Shown: piece after piece, positions 9,537 through 19,069 of the stretch
Layout of the letters: every line of letters starts with the position of its first letter
Position numbering within the stretch: the stretch's first letter is position 1
Assembly: GCF_009760925.1 (NCBI RefSeq)
Contig: NZ_VRLV01000001.1
Span: 868,001 to 932,000, forward strand
Length of the DNA: 64,000 nucleotides
Source of the DNA: Nonomuraea typhae
Lineage (GTDB): Bacteria > Actinomycetota > Actinomycetes > Streptosporangiales > Streptosporangiaceae
Direction of reading: 5' to 3'
The notes under the pieces: model-generated
Seen by the model: the letters and a program-made list of their open reading frames with translations, nothing else
Told to the model about the DNA's origin: nothing
Databases searched by the model: none
Position numbers and translations under genes: made by a program

Positions 9537-9644
9537 ATGTCACACATCATATGGCAAACTCGTGATCAAGAAATGAAGCCCGGATGGCGGCTTGGCGATC
9601 AACACGGTTTGGTCACGCACTCTTGTCAGTGCAATGTCACACAT
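9537..9644. promoter_or_regulatory. two copies of ATGTCACACAT in a divergent promoter region
   Basis: The same 11-mer, an ATGT/ACAT inverted repeat around CAC, occurs at 9537-9547 and 9634-9644 between the secreted-protein gene (start 9497, minus) and the peptide-transporter gene (start 9689, plus). ATGTCACAT at 17599-17607 before the M6 protease gene is very similar. A shared regulator of secreted-protein and peptide-uptake genes is inferred. Confidence 0.4.
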
Positions 9645-9661
9645 TTACAGTCGCCCTCGTT

Positions 9662-9673
9662 TCGAACGTTCAA
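9662..9673. promoter_or_regulatory. putative LacI-type operator TCGAACGTTCAA
   Basis: This site contains the 8-bp palindrome GAACGTTC and is 15 bp upstream of the GTG start of the peptide-binding lipoprotein gene. It matches the core of the TGAACGTTCA sites near 17.3 and 17.7 kb but has C in place of T at the left edge. It is probably a weaker copy of the same operator. Confidence 0.45.
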
Positions 9674-9688
9674 CCCCGGGAGCGACGC

Positions 9689-11368
9689 GTGACGACGAAC
9701 AAGGGCCTGTTATCCCTGGCCATCTGCCTCCTGCTGGGCGCCGCGGGCTGCGGCGGCGGCGGGAAGCCCCGCGCCGCCACCGCACAGGGCGGTCCCGTCA
9801 AGGGCGGCACCCTCACGGTCTTCAACAACGCGGACTTCAACCACCTCGACCCGGCCCGCAACTGGACCATGCGCGACATGGGCTTCGGCGCCCGGCTGCT
9901 CTACCGCACGCTCACGACCTTCAAGCCGGGCAGCTCCGAGGTCGTCCCCGACCTCGCCACCGACCTGGGCCGGCCGTCCGAGGGCGGCAAGGTCTGGACC
10001 TTCACCCTCAAGGACGGCGTGGCCTACGAGGACGGCAGCCCGGTCAAGGCACAGGACGTCAAGTACAACGTCGAGCGCTCCTTCTCGCCCGAGCTCACCG
10101 GCGGCCCCGACTACGCCCGCAAGTACCTGATCGGCGACGACTACAAGGGCCCGCTCACCGGCAAGCACCTCGACTCCATCGAGACGCCCGACGACAAGAC
10201 GATCGTCTTCCGCCTCAGGCGCCCGGTCGCGGAGTTCTCGCAGACCACGACCCTGCCCACGTTCTCCCCGGTGCCGCAGGCGAAGGAGGCGGGCGTCAAG
10301 TACGACGACCGGCCCTTCTCCTCCGGCCCCTACAAGATCGAGAAATATCAGCGCAAGGTCGAACTCGTCCTGGTGCGCAACGAGCACTGGTCCCCGGCCA
10401 CCGACCAGGTGCGCAAGGCATACCCCGACCGCATCGTGGTCAACATGTCCGTCGGCGGCGCCGCCCGCGACACCCGGCTCATCGCCGACCAAGGGCCCGA
10501 CCGCTCGGCCATCGGCTACACCGACGTCGCCCTGCCGGTGCTGCCCAAGGTCTTCACCAACCCCCGGGTCCAGCAGCGCATGAGCAGCATGGTCGACGGC
10601 TGCACCGGCCTGATCTACCTCAACACCGCCAAGCCCCCCTTCGACCGGCAGAAGGCCCGCATGGCCGTGCACTACGCCGCCGACAAGACCGCGCTGCAGA
10701 CCGCGGCGGGCGGCCCGCAGATGGCCGAGGTCGTCGGCGCCATCCTCCCGCCCGGCCTCACCGGGGGAGCGCAGCGCGACCTGCTCAACATCCCGCCGGC
10801 CGGCGACGTCGAGAAGGCCAGGGCGCTGCTGGCCGAGGCGGGCGTCCAGACCCCGGTGAAGATCCGCATGGCCACCAGCGCCGGCGGCAAGGCCCAGGCC
10901 GAGGCCCTGCAGGCCGGACTCAAGCGGGCCGGCTTCGACCTGCAGATCGACCTGGTCGACACCTCCGCGCTCAACGGCATCAACGGCACGCCCGCCAAGA
11001 TGCCCGAGCTGCAGTTCGGCGGCTGGTGCCCGGACTACCCGTCAGGCTCCACCTTCCTGCCGATGATCGCCGACAGCCGCCTCATCAGCGAGGGTTACCA
11101 CGGGGGCAACGCCTCGCTGCTCAAGGACCCGGCGATCGACAAGAAGATCAGCGAGATCGACGCGATGACCGACGCGCAGGCCGCCGGCAAGGCGTGGCTG
11201 GAGCTGGAGGAGCAGGTCATGGCGACCGGCGCCTACGTGCCCGTCACGCTGGTGAAGCAGAACAACCTCTTCGGCTCCAACGTGGCGGGCGTCAAGGGCA
11301 ACCCGATCTGGGAAGGCAATCCCGACTTCGCCGAGATCGGGCTCAAGGATCCGGGCCTGTCGAAGTGA
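9689..11368 (+). CDS. ABC transporter substrate-binding lipoprotein, family 5 (peptide)
   Basis: The 559-residue product is an SBP_bac_5 (DppA/OppA-type) binding protein that captures oligopeptides for ABC import. The GTG at 9689 is preferred over an upstream ATG at 9584, because it follows a GGGAGC Shine-Dalgarno and directly begins a lipoprotein signal ending in the lipobox LGAAGC. The mature protein shows GGTLTVFNNADFNHLDPA, the WTFTLKDGVAYEDGSPV segment and GWCPDYPSGSTF typical of the family. It overlaps the following permease gene by GTGA, so the five genes from 9689 to 15071 form one operon. Nearby proteases suggest peptides as ligand. Confidence 0.93.
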   Translation: MTTNKGLLSLAICLLLGAAGCGGGGKPRAATAQGGPVKGGTLTVFNNADFNHLDPARNWTMRDMGFGARLLYRTLTTFKPGSSEVVPDLATDLGRPSEGGKVWTFTLKDGVAYEDGSPVKAQDVKYNVERSFSPELTGGPDYARKYLIGDDYKGPLTGKHLDSIETPDDKTIVFRLRRPVAEFSQTTTLPTFSPVPQAKEAGVKYDDRPFSSGPYKIEKYQRKVELVLVRNEHWSPATDQVRKAYPDRIVVNMSVGGAARDTRLIADQGPDRSAIGYTDVALPVLPKVFTNPRVQQRMSSMVDGCTGLIYLNTAKPPFDRQKARMAVHYAADKTALQTAAGGPQMAEVVGAILPPGLTGGAQRDLLNIPPAGDVEKARALLAEAGVQTPVKIRMATSAGGKAQAEALQAGLKRAGFDLQIDLVDTSALNGINGTPAKMPELQFGGWCPDYPSGSTFLPMIADSRLISEGYHGGNASLLKDPAIDKKISEIDAMTDAQAAGKAWLELEEQVMATGAYVPVTLVKQNNLFGSNVAGVKGNPIWEGNPDFAEIGLKDPGLSK

Positions 11369-12231
11369 TCGCACGGCTGCGCCGTACCAGATCCGCCATG
11401 ATCGGGCTCGGCATCGTCTGCTTCTTCGTCCTGCTGGCGCTGGCGGCGCCGTTGCTGGTACGGCTCAGCGGCTGGGACCCCGCTCAGCCCGATCCCTCGG
11501 CCGTCGACCCGAACCTGGCCGGGCTGCCCCGCGAGGTGTTCAGCGCCGAGCACTGGCTCGGCGTCGAGCCGGTGAGCGGCCGGGACCTGTTCTCCCGGGT
11601 CGTCATGGGGACCCAGGTCTCGATGCTGGTCGCGTTCGCCGGGGCCGCCGTGGTGCTCACGCTCGGCGCGCTGTTCGGCGTCACCGCCGGGTTCTTCGGC
11701 GGCTGGGCGGACGCGGTCATCAGCCGGCTGATGGACCTGCTCATGTCGTTCCCCGGCCTCATCTTCATGATCGCCATCATGTCGGTGACGCCGCACGTCA
11801 ACCGGCTGGTCATGCTGATCACGGTGATCGGCCTGTTCAGCTGGCCCGGCGTGGCCCGCATCGTGCGCGGGCAGACGCTGTCGGTCAGGGAGCGCGAGTT
11901 CGTGGAGGCGGCCAGGATCAGCGGGTCCGGCGCCGGCCGGATCCTGCGCCGCGAGATCCTGCCGAACGTGGCCGGGCCGCTCATCGCCTACGCGACGCTG
12001 CTGGTGCCGGGCATGATCAGCGCGGAGGCCGCGCTGTCCTACCTCGGCATCGGCATCCGGCCGCCCACCCCGTCCTGGGGCCAGATCCTCGCCGACGCGG
12101 TCACCTACTACGACGTGGCGCCCACCTACTTCGCCATCCCCGGCCTCTGCCTCTTCCTCGTCATCCTCGGCTTCAGCCTGCTCGGCGACGGGCTGCGCGA
12201 CGCCGTCGACCCCAAGGGGGCGCGCCGATGA
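11365..12231 (+). CDS. ABC transporter permease, DppC type
   Basis: The 288-residue permease begins at GTG 11365, overlapping the lipoprotein stop by four bases. It has an N-terminal helix (GLGIVCFFVLLALAAPLLV), then four to five more, and the inner-membrane EAA-type loop EAARISGSGAGRILRREILP, which contacts the ATPases. The segment ALSYLGIGIRPPTPSWG is diagnostic for DppC/OppC. The order here is SBP, DppC, DppB, DppD, DppF, with DppC ahead of DppB, unlike the common B-then-C order. Other start codons farther upstream in the frame lie inside the lipoprotein gene and are rejected. Confidence 0.93.
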   Translation: MIARLRRTRSAMIGLGIVCFFVLLALAAPLLVRLSGWDPAQPDPSAVDPNLAGLPREVFSAEHWLGVEPVSGRDLFSRVVMGTQVSMLVAFAGAAVVLTLGALFGVTAGFFGGWADAVISRLMDLLMSFPGLIFMIAIMSVTPHVNRLVMLITVIGLFSWPGVARIVRGQTLSVREREFVEAARISGSGAGRILRREILPNVAGPLIAYATLLVPGMISAEAALSYLGIGIRPPTPSWGQILADAVTYYDVAPTYFAIPGLCLFLVILGFSLLGDGLRDAVDPKGARR

Positions 12232-13209
12232 CGGCCTACCTGCTGCGCCGGCTGGCCGCCGCGGCGGCGGTGCTGCTGGCCGTCTGCCTGACCACGTTCG
12301 TCATCTTCACGCTGCTGCCCAGCAATCCCGCGCTCATCGCGTGCGGCAAGAGCTGCACGGCCGAGCGGCTGGCCGAGATCAGCAGCCAGATGGGGCTGGA
12401 CCGGCCGCTGCCGACCCAGTTCACCGACTACGTCACCGGCATCTTCGCCGGGCGCTCTCTGGGCACCGGGCAGTACGCCATCCGCTGCGACTTCCCCTGC
12501 CTCGGCTACTCGTGGCAGACCGGGCAGCCCGTCTGGGACATCCTGCTGGAAGGGCTGCCGATCACGTTCTCGCTGGCGCTCGGCGCGAGCGTGCTCTGGC
12601 TGACCGGCGGCCTGGCCGCGGGGGTGGCCTCCGCGCTGCGCAAGGACACGCTCACCGACCGGCTGCTGGTCGGCTCCACCGTGGTCAGCGCGGCGCTGCC
12701 GATCTACTTCGTCGGGCCGATGCTGCTGTTCCTGACGGTCCGGTGGCTGGAGCTCATGCCCTACCCGGGCTACGTCGCCTTCGGCGAGGACCCGCTGGCC
12801 TGGGCCCAGAACCTGCTCCTGGCCTGGGTCGCGCTGGCGATGCTCTCGGCCGCGATGTACGCCAGGCAGAGCCGGTCGTCGATGATCGAGACGATGGCGG
12901 AGCCGTACATCAGGACCGCCCGCGCGAAAGGGCTGCGACGCAGGACGGTCGTGGTCAAGCACGGGCTGCGGGCCGCGCTGACGCCGATCGTCACGTTGTT
13001 CGGCATGGACCTGGGCGCGCTGATGGGCGGCGCGATCATCACCGAGTCGATCTTCAGCCTGCCGGGCATCGGCAAGATCACCGCGGACAGCATCACCGGG
13101 CAGGACTACCCGGTGATCCTGGGCACCACGCTGCTGGCCGCCTTCTTCATCGTCTTCGCCAATCTCGTCGTCGACCTGCTCTACGGCGTCGTGGACCCGA
13201 GGGTGCGCC

Positions 13210-13220
<11 letters not shown>
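12228..13220 (+). CDS. ABC transporter permease, DppB type
   Basis: The 330-residue integral membrane protein begins with YLLRRLAAAAAVLLAVCLTT, the usual first helix of DppB/OppB permeases, and has about six helices. The EAA-like loop is seen as YIRTARAKGLRRRTVVVKHG, and FGMDLGALMGGAIITESIF is the conserved C-terminal region. The periplasmic loop after helix 1 contains four Cys (residues about 37-93), which is unusual for this family and may form disulfides. The ATG overlaps the DppC stop as ATGA, and its own end overlaps the next gene by 11 bp. Confidence 0.93.
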
Positions 13221-14150
<930 letters not shown>

Positions 14151-14154
<4 letters not shown>

Positions 14155-15071
14155 TGCTGACCGTGACCGACCTGGAGATGCGCTTCAAGGACGTGCGGGC
14201 CGTGCGCGGGGTCTCCTTCACGGTACGGCCCGGCGAAACGCTCGGCCTGGTCGGCGAGTCCGGATGCGGCAAGTCCACCACGGCCCGCGCGATCGTCCGC
14301 CTGCTGGAGCCCAGCGCGGGCACCATCCGCTTCGGCGGCCGCGACATCACCCACCTTTCGCACCGGGAGCTGCGCCCGCTCCGGCGCGACCTGCAGATGA
14401 TCTTCCAGGACCCGCACTCCTCGCTGAACCCCCGGCAGACCGTGGGCCAGATCATCGCCAACCCGCTCGTCGTCCAGGGCGTGCCCGGCGTCAAGGCCAA
14501 GGTGGCGGAGCTGCTCGACATGGTCGGGCTGATCCCCGAACACGCCGGGCGCTACCCGCACGAGTTCTCCGGCGGCCAGGCCCAGCGCATCGGCATCGCC
14601 AGGGCGCTGGCCACCCGCCCCAAGCTGGTTATCGCCGACGAGCCGGTGTCGGCACTGGACGTCTCCGTACAGGCGCAGATCGTCAACCTGCTGGAGGAAC
14701 TGCAGCGCGAGCTCGGGCTGACCTACATCTTCATCGCCCACGACCTGTCGGTGGTACGCCGGGTCAGCGACCGGGTCGCGGTCATGTACCTGGGCCGGAT
14801 CGTGGAGGTCGGCGCCAGGGACACGCTCTACGACCATCCCGCCCACCCGTACACCCGGGCGCTGCTGTCGGCGGTGCCGGTGCCGGACCCGAAGGTGGAA
14901 CGCACCCGCGACCGCATCGTCCTCCAGGGCGACCCGCCCTCCCCGGCCGCCCCGCCGCCGGGCTGCTCCTTCCATCCCCGGTGCCCGCGGGCCGAGGAGC
15001 TCTGCCGGGCGGACCGGCCGCTGCTGAGGGTCCATCGGGGGCGCGAGGTGGCCTGCCACTTCCCGCTCTGA
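14151..15071 (+). CDS. ABC transporter ATP-binding protein, DppF type
   Basis: The 306-residue protein is the second ATPase of the peptide importer. It shows Walker [10 protein letters not shown]-loop [16 protein letters not shown], signature SGGQAQR, Walker [12 protein letters not shown] and H-loop IAHDLSVV, followed by the C-terminal [12 protein letters not shown] domain. The start may be GTG 14151 (overlapping the previous stop) or ATG 14154; the first is favoured by coupling. It is the last gene of the operon; a run of 17-bp repeats and a small hairpin follow. Confidence 0.95.
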
Positions 15072-15079
15072 CAAGGGCC

Positions 15080-15139
15080 CCGGCTGGACCGGAGTCCCGG
15101 CTGGACCGGAGTCCCGGCTGGACCGGAGTCCCGGCTGGG
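15080..15139. repeat. 17-bp tandem repeat, three full copies plus a partial
   Basis: The unit CCGGCTGGACCGGAGTC is repeated perfectly at 15080-15096, 15097-15113 and 15114-15130, followed by a 9-base partial copy. It starts nine bases after the DppF stop codon in the gap between convergent genes. Slippage during replication is the simplest origin. Confidence 0.85.
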
Positions 15140-15173
15140 CTGGGGGCTCCGGTTGGGCGTGGGAGTCGGTCGT

Positions 15174-15189
15174 GCACCGTGAGCGGTGC
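15174..15189. terminator. possible weak bidirectional terminator hairpin
   Basis: GCACCG and CGGTGC form a 6-bp stem around TGAG, lying between the convergent peptide-transport operon and M6 protease gene. No T-tract follows on either strand, so it is a weak candidate. Confidence 0.25.
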
Positions 15190-15268
15190 TGTCCTGGAAG
15201 GCGTTCGCCGGGCTGGGGTGGGGCGGCGGTGTCTGGAAATATCCGGACTCCGCCGTCCCACGGTGTGG

Positions 15269-17560
15269 CTAGGAAGACCGGCTGACCCGGACCGTGGTGC
15301 GCAGCCCCTGGTCGGCCTCCCTGATCACCTCGATCCTGGTGCCGGCGGCCGGCGGCCGGACCCCGAGCTGCGGATTGGTGCTGTACCAGTAGACTCCCGC
15401 GCGGTCGTCGAAGGCGGGCACGCCCGGCCGGGCCGGGAACACCGTGGGCGCCCCGTCCTTGTGCAGCCGGACCCGATCGGTCCCGCCCAGCCCGAAGGTG
15501 GCGTCGAACAGCTGCAGCCGCCCGTTGACCTTCGTGTTGTCACGCCACAGCAGCGGCACCGCCCGCGCGTCGATCGGCAGCGCCATGCCCTCGCCCGGAT
15601 GCACGCTGGTGTTGTTGTCGGAGTAGTAGGTGTCCCACAACCACACCAGCACCCCGTCCTGGTACGGATACCGCTCGTAGATGTGCGCCCGCCGCGGATC
15701 GTTCTGGAACCCCGCGCTGTAAGGCCCGGTCCGCAGATACTTCCCGTATCCCGTGTACCGCCGGTTCTCCACCAGATACGCACGCGGATGGTCCTTCACC
15801 CCGATCCGCCCGGCCCGGCTGAAGCCCTGCGGGGTCCACCCGTTGTCGCCCTGCTCGGCGTCGTCGGCGAAGACGCCGGGCAGCGAGAGGGCGTCGACGA
15901 CGAAGCCGTTCTCCACGGTGTTGGTGTCGGTGAAGTACCGCAGCCGGAACAGCACCTTCTGCCCGGCCCACGGCCCGAGGTCGTAGGCCAGGTCGGCCCA
16001 CTCGCTGCGCCCGGTCAGGCCGGGTACCCCGTTGACGCTGGGAATGGGCTGCCCGGCCAACGTGCCGCCGACGCCTTTCCAGGTCTTCCCGTCGGCGGAC
16101 ACCTCGGCGTACAGGTAGTCGAAGTCCTGCTCGATGCGGAACCACGTCCTGGCCGTCAGCGTGGTCGAGGTGGCCTTGGCCAGGTCGATCTCGCGGGTGA
16201 GGGTGTTGCTGAGGTAGTCGCCGCGCCCGCTCCACCACTGCCACCGCCCCTGGGCGGGGTCGGTCAGCTCGGCCTGCTCGGTGTGCGGCGGCAGCGGGAC
16301 CAGCAGCGCCTGCGGGTCCCTGGTGTTGTACGAGCTCACGCCCAGCGTGTGCGTGGAGGCCGTGGCCGCCGCCCGCTCGTAGGACAGCCAGCCCAGCCGC
16401 AGTTTGCTCCAGGCGTCCAGGTCGCCGGGGTACTCCCCGAGCGGCCCGCCGCGCTCGGCCAGGTAGGAGGCGTCCGACATCAGCGACCAGAACTTCACGC
16501 TGTTCTCGCCGCCGGCCGTCTCGTACAGGTCGGGCAGCCCCAGGTCGTGGCCGTACTCGTGGGCGAGCAGGCCGACGCCGCTGTTCTCGCCGACGGTCAG
16601 GAACTTGCCGATCCAGATCCCGGTGTCGCCGATCTGGGTGCCGCCCTGCTTGTTGAACTCGGGCCCGGCGTCGCCGCGCAGGTTCCAGAAGGCGTCGTGG
16701 CTGACGGCCCACAGCGCGTCGGCGCCCTGCGCGCCGCCGCCCCAGGTCTCGTCCACGCCCGCGTGCACGATCTGCACCCGGTCGAGGTAGCCGTCGGGCT
16801 CGTTGAACTCGCCGTCGTTGTCGTGATCGTTGCGGTCCCAGACGTCGAAGGTCTTCAGCTCCGCGACGATCTGCTCCTTGGTGCGGCCCTTGGCCAGCTC
16901 GGCCCGGTACCAGGCGTCGCCCGCGTCCTTGGCGAAGTCGAACAGCGGCAGGTCGCAGTCCAGGCCCCGGTCGCAGCGCGGCGTGCCGTACCGCGACTCG
17001 TTGTACGGCAGGCGCACCCAGTCGGAGACCTTGCCGTCGAGGTCGTAGCGCCCGGAGGACTGCAGCCGGTAGAAGTTGCGCAGGGAGTTGGCGCCGGGGG
17101 AGGCGTCGAAGAAGGCCCGCTGGTAGGAGGCCCGGTCGAAGTCGCGCCGCCACAGCGTGTGGTTGTCGTGGCCCGGATCGGGCCGGGGGATCGTGTTGTG
17201 CCGCGGCCCCGGGGTGCCGCCGTAGCGGATCTGGCCGTTGTGCAGGGTCTCGTTGTCGATCCGGTCGCCGAACTCGGCGAGGATCGCGAAGGCGCGGTCC
17301 CTGCGCTCGAGTGAACGTTCAACGTACCGGTGGCCCACCTTGACCTTGCCGGCCCGGGCCGGGCCGGGCTCGTCCAGCGCCTCCTGCACGGCCGTGGTCC
17401 TGGCCGCGCGTTCCTCGATCGCGATGGGGCTGTACGGCTGCGCCGGATGGCGGCCGTCACCGGGTTGGACAGGTCCCGGAACCGGGTCGGCATGGGCGAG
17501 ACCCTGCAGCGGGACCAGGGCTAAGGCCAGGCCCGCGAGCAGGGCGGGGAGCTTGCGCAC
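15269..17560 (-). CDS. secreted M6 family metalloprotease (immune inhibitor A-like)
   Basis: The 763-residue protein is a secreted zinc protease. GTG 17560 is chosen because GGAGGAGAGC lies just before it and the signal peptide follows at once (KLPALLAGLALALVPLQG, cleavage near AHA-DP). A propeptide region runs to about residue 130. The zinc site HEYGHDLGLPDLYE is near residue 333, and the downstream Asp/Glu-rich YDLD and NDGEFNEPDG segments may bind calcium. The rest (about 450-763) forms beta-sandwich domains with DWTY-like repeats typical of immune inhibitor A. It probably supplies peptides to the upstream transporter. A TGAACGTTCA site lies inside its 5' coding region. Confidence 0.9.
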   Translation of the reverse strand: MRKLPALLAGLALALVPLQGLAHADPVPGPVQPGDGRHPAQPYSPIAIEERAARTTAVQEALDEPGPARAGKVKVGHRYVERSLERRDRAFAILAEFGDRIDNETLHNGQIRYGGTPGPRHNTIPRPDPGHDNHTLWRRDFDRASYQRAFFDASPGANSLRNFYRLQSSGRYDLDGKVSDWVRLPYNESRYGTPRCDRGLDCDLPLFDFAKDAGDAWYRAELAKGRTKEQIVAELKTFDVWDRNDHDNDGEFNEPDGYLDRVQIVHAGVDETWGGGAQGADALWAVSHDAFWNLRGDAGPEFNKQGGTQIGDTGIWIGKFLTVGENSGVGLLAHEYGHDLGLPDLYETAGGENSVKFWSLMSDASYLAERGGPLGEYPGDLDAWSKLRLGWLSYERAAATASTHTLGVSSYNTRDPQALLVPLPPHTEQAELTDPAQGRWQWWSGRGDYLSNTLTREIDLAKATSTTLTARTWFRIEQDFDYLYAEVSADGKTWKGVGGTLAGQPIPSVNGVPGLTGRSEWADLAYDLGPWAGQKVLFRLRYFTDTNTVENGFVVDALSLPGVFADDAEQGDNGWTPQGFSRAGRIGVKDHPRAYLVENRRYTGYGKYLRTGPYSAGFQNDPRRAHIYERYPYQDGVLVWLWDTYYSDNNTSVHPGEGMALPIDARAVPLLWRDNTKVNGRLQLFDATFGLGGTDRVRLHKDGAPTVFPARPGVPAFDDRAGVYWYSTNPQLGVRPPAAGTRIEVIREADQGLRTTVRVSRSS
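17312..17321. promoter_or_regulatory. TGAACGTTCA palindrome inside the M6 protease gene
   Basis: A perfect 10-bp copy of the site found twice at 17.64-17.71 kb sits about 240 bp into the M6 coding sequence, at the ERSLER codons. A bound LacI protein could loop to the upstream sites or act as a roadblock on M6 transcription. Confidence 0.5.
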
Positions 17561-17598
17561 CGCTCTCCTCCAGAGTTGAGTGATGTGTCGCGCGTAAT

Positions 17599-17607
17599 AT
17601 GTCACAT
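17599..17607. promoter_or_regulatory. ATGTCACAT element upstream of the M6 protease
   Basis: The inverted repeat ATGT-C-ACAT lies 39 bp upstream of the M6 start, within GTAATATGTCACAT, which also occurs almost unchanged before the secreted-protein gene at 9497. On the minus strand both read TGTGACATATTAC, and the CATATT part could be a -10 box. Confidence 0.4.
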
Positions 17608-17642
17608 GGTGAAGAAGAGGGCCAGACCTCTTGCCCACGATA

Positions 17643-17713
17643 TGAACGTTCAAATAAGCTCCGGGAAATCCGCGGTTCCGCGACGGCCCACGTGGTGCCG
17701 ATATGAACGTTCA
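17643..17713. promoter_or_regulatory. pair of TGAACGTTCA operators before the galactoside operon
   Basis: Perfect palindromes lie at 17643-17652 and 17704-17713, each embedded in ATATGAACGTTCAAA, with centres 61 bp apart. They precede the sugar-binding lipoprotein gene at 17762. The size, CG centre and spacing fit LacI-family operators able to support looping. The LacI protein at 22484 in the same operon is the likely ligand. Confidence 0.65.
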
Positions 17714-17761
17714 AACTTCGCGCGCGACTCATCCCCCCAACGCCCGGAAGGACGCAATCGC

Positions 17762-19069
17762 ATGATCAATCGTCGTGGCGCCCTCGCGCTCGCCCTGGCC
17801 GCAACCACCCTCACCGCCGCCTGCGGCGGAAACACCCCGCAGAAGAGCGGCGGCCCCGTCACCGTCACCGTCTGGAGCTGGAAGCCCGCCTCCGACGGCC
17901 TGGCCGCCGTGGCCAAGGACTTCGAGCAGGCCAACCCCGGCATCAAGGTCGACGTGCGCGCCGTCGGGAACCCGGCCATCTGGGACAAGATCACCATCGG
18001 CCTGGCCGCGGGCGGCAAGGGCCTGGCCGACGTCCTGCACATCGGCATCGACTACCTGCCCGGCTACATGGACAAGTTCCCCGGCGGCCTGGCCGACCTG
18101 CGCGAACTGGGTGCGGACCGGCACAAGGACGCCTTCGCCAAGGGCCTGTGGCCCACGGTGACCGGCAAGGACGGCGGCGTCTACGCGCTGCCCTGGGAGG
18201 TCAACCCGGCCGGCTTCTTCTACCGCAAGGACCTGTTCGAGAAGGCGGGGGCCGACCCGGCGAAGATCCGGACCTGGGACGAGGCGATCGAGGCGGGCAA
18301 GGCGCTCAAGGAGAAGACCGGCGCGTACCTGATCGGGCTGAACAAGCCCGCCGCGGGCGGCGTGGACATGGACTTCTACCAGTCGCTGCTCCAGCAGCAG
18401 GGCGCCTTCTACTTCAACCGGGAGGGCGAGGTCACGCTCTCCTCGCCGCCCGCCGTACAGGCGATGACGCTCATCAAGAAGATGAACGACGCCGGCATCG
18501 TCGCCGACACCTCCGGTGAGAACGCCGCCAAGCAGCTCATCAGCAGCGGCAAGCTGGCCGTGCTGCCGTGGGCGGCCTGGGCGGTCAGCTACATCCCCGA
18601 GATGCGCCCCGAGCAGAAGGGGCTGTGGCGGGTCATGCAGCCGCCCGCGGTGACGGCCGGCGGCAAGCGCGCCGCCATCGTCAACTCCACCCACCTGGCC
18701 GTCGCCGGCGCCAGCCCGCGCCGGGCCGAGGCGTACAAGTTCATCGAGTACGCGCTGACCAGGCCCGGCGTCGTCAACAAGGCGTTCAGGGAAGGCGGCG
18801 TCTTCCCCGCGCTCACCGCCGCCCACGCCGACCCGGCCTTCACCGCGGCCCAGCCGTACTTCGGCGGCCAGCCCGCGCTCAAGCCGTTCACGGACGCGCT
18901 CGCCGAGGGCGCCGACGCCACCTACTACTCCGGCGACTACGCCAGAGCCCTGAAGATCGCCGGCGACGCGCAGACGAAGGTCCTGCTCAAGGGCGCCGAC
19001 CCGGCCGCCGCGCTGACCGAGGCCGCGACCCTGCTGGCGCAGCAGACGAACAGGAAGCTCGCCGGATGA
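17762..19069 (+). CDS. sugar ABC transporter substrate-binding lipoprotein, family 1
   Basis: The 435-residue product is a family-1 extracellular sugar-binding protein. ATG 17762 follows GGAAGGA and begins MINRRGALALALAATTLTAAC, where the lipobox LTAAC marks the lipid-anchored Cys. The mature chain has the VTVWSWKPASDGLAAVAKDF start, IDYLPGYMDKFPGGL and a C-terminal YKFIEYALTRPGVVNKA segment as in other carbohydrate-binding lipoproteins. It is the first gene of an operon (17762-24805) with two permeases and an alpha-galactosidase, so an alpha-galactoside is the likely ligand. No ATPase gene accompanies the operon; a shared MsiK-like ATPase elsewhere is inferred. Confidence 0.92.
   Translation: MINRRGALALALAATTLTAACGGNTPQKSGGPVTVTVWSWKPASDGLAAVAKDFEQANPGIKVDVRAVGNPAIWDKITIGLAAGGKGLADVLHIGIDYLPGYMDKFPGGLADLRELGADRHKDAFAKGLWPTVTGKDGGVYALPWEVNPAGFFYRKDLFEKAGADPAKIRTWDEAIEAGKALKEKTGAYLIGLNKPAAGGVDMDFYQSLLQQQGAFYFNREGEVTLSSPPAVQAMTLIKKMNDAGIVADTSGENAAKQLISSGKLAVLPWAAWAVSYIPEMRPEQKGLWRVMQPPAVTAGGKRAAIVNSTHLAVAGASPRRAEAYKFIEYALTRPGVVNKAFREGGVFPALTAAHADPAFTAAQPYFGGQPALKPFTDALAEGADATYYSGDYARALKIAGDAQTKVLLKGADPAAALTEAATLLAQQTNRKLAG

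Noticed and set aside
14264..17314. 1016-residue plus-strand frame over DppF and the M6 protease
   Set aside because: It runs through the DppF gene out of frame and antisense to the M6 gene; no family motif appears.
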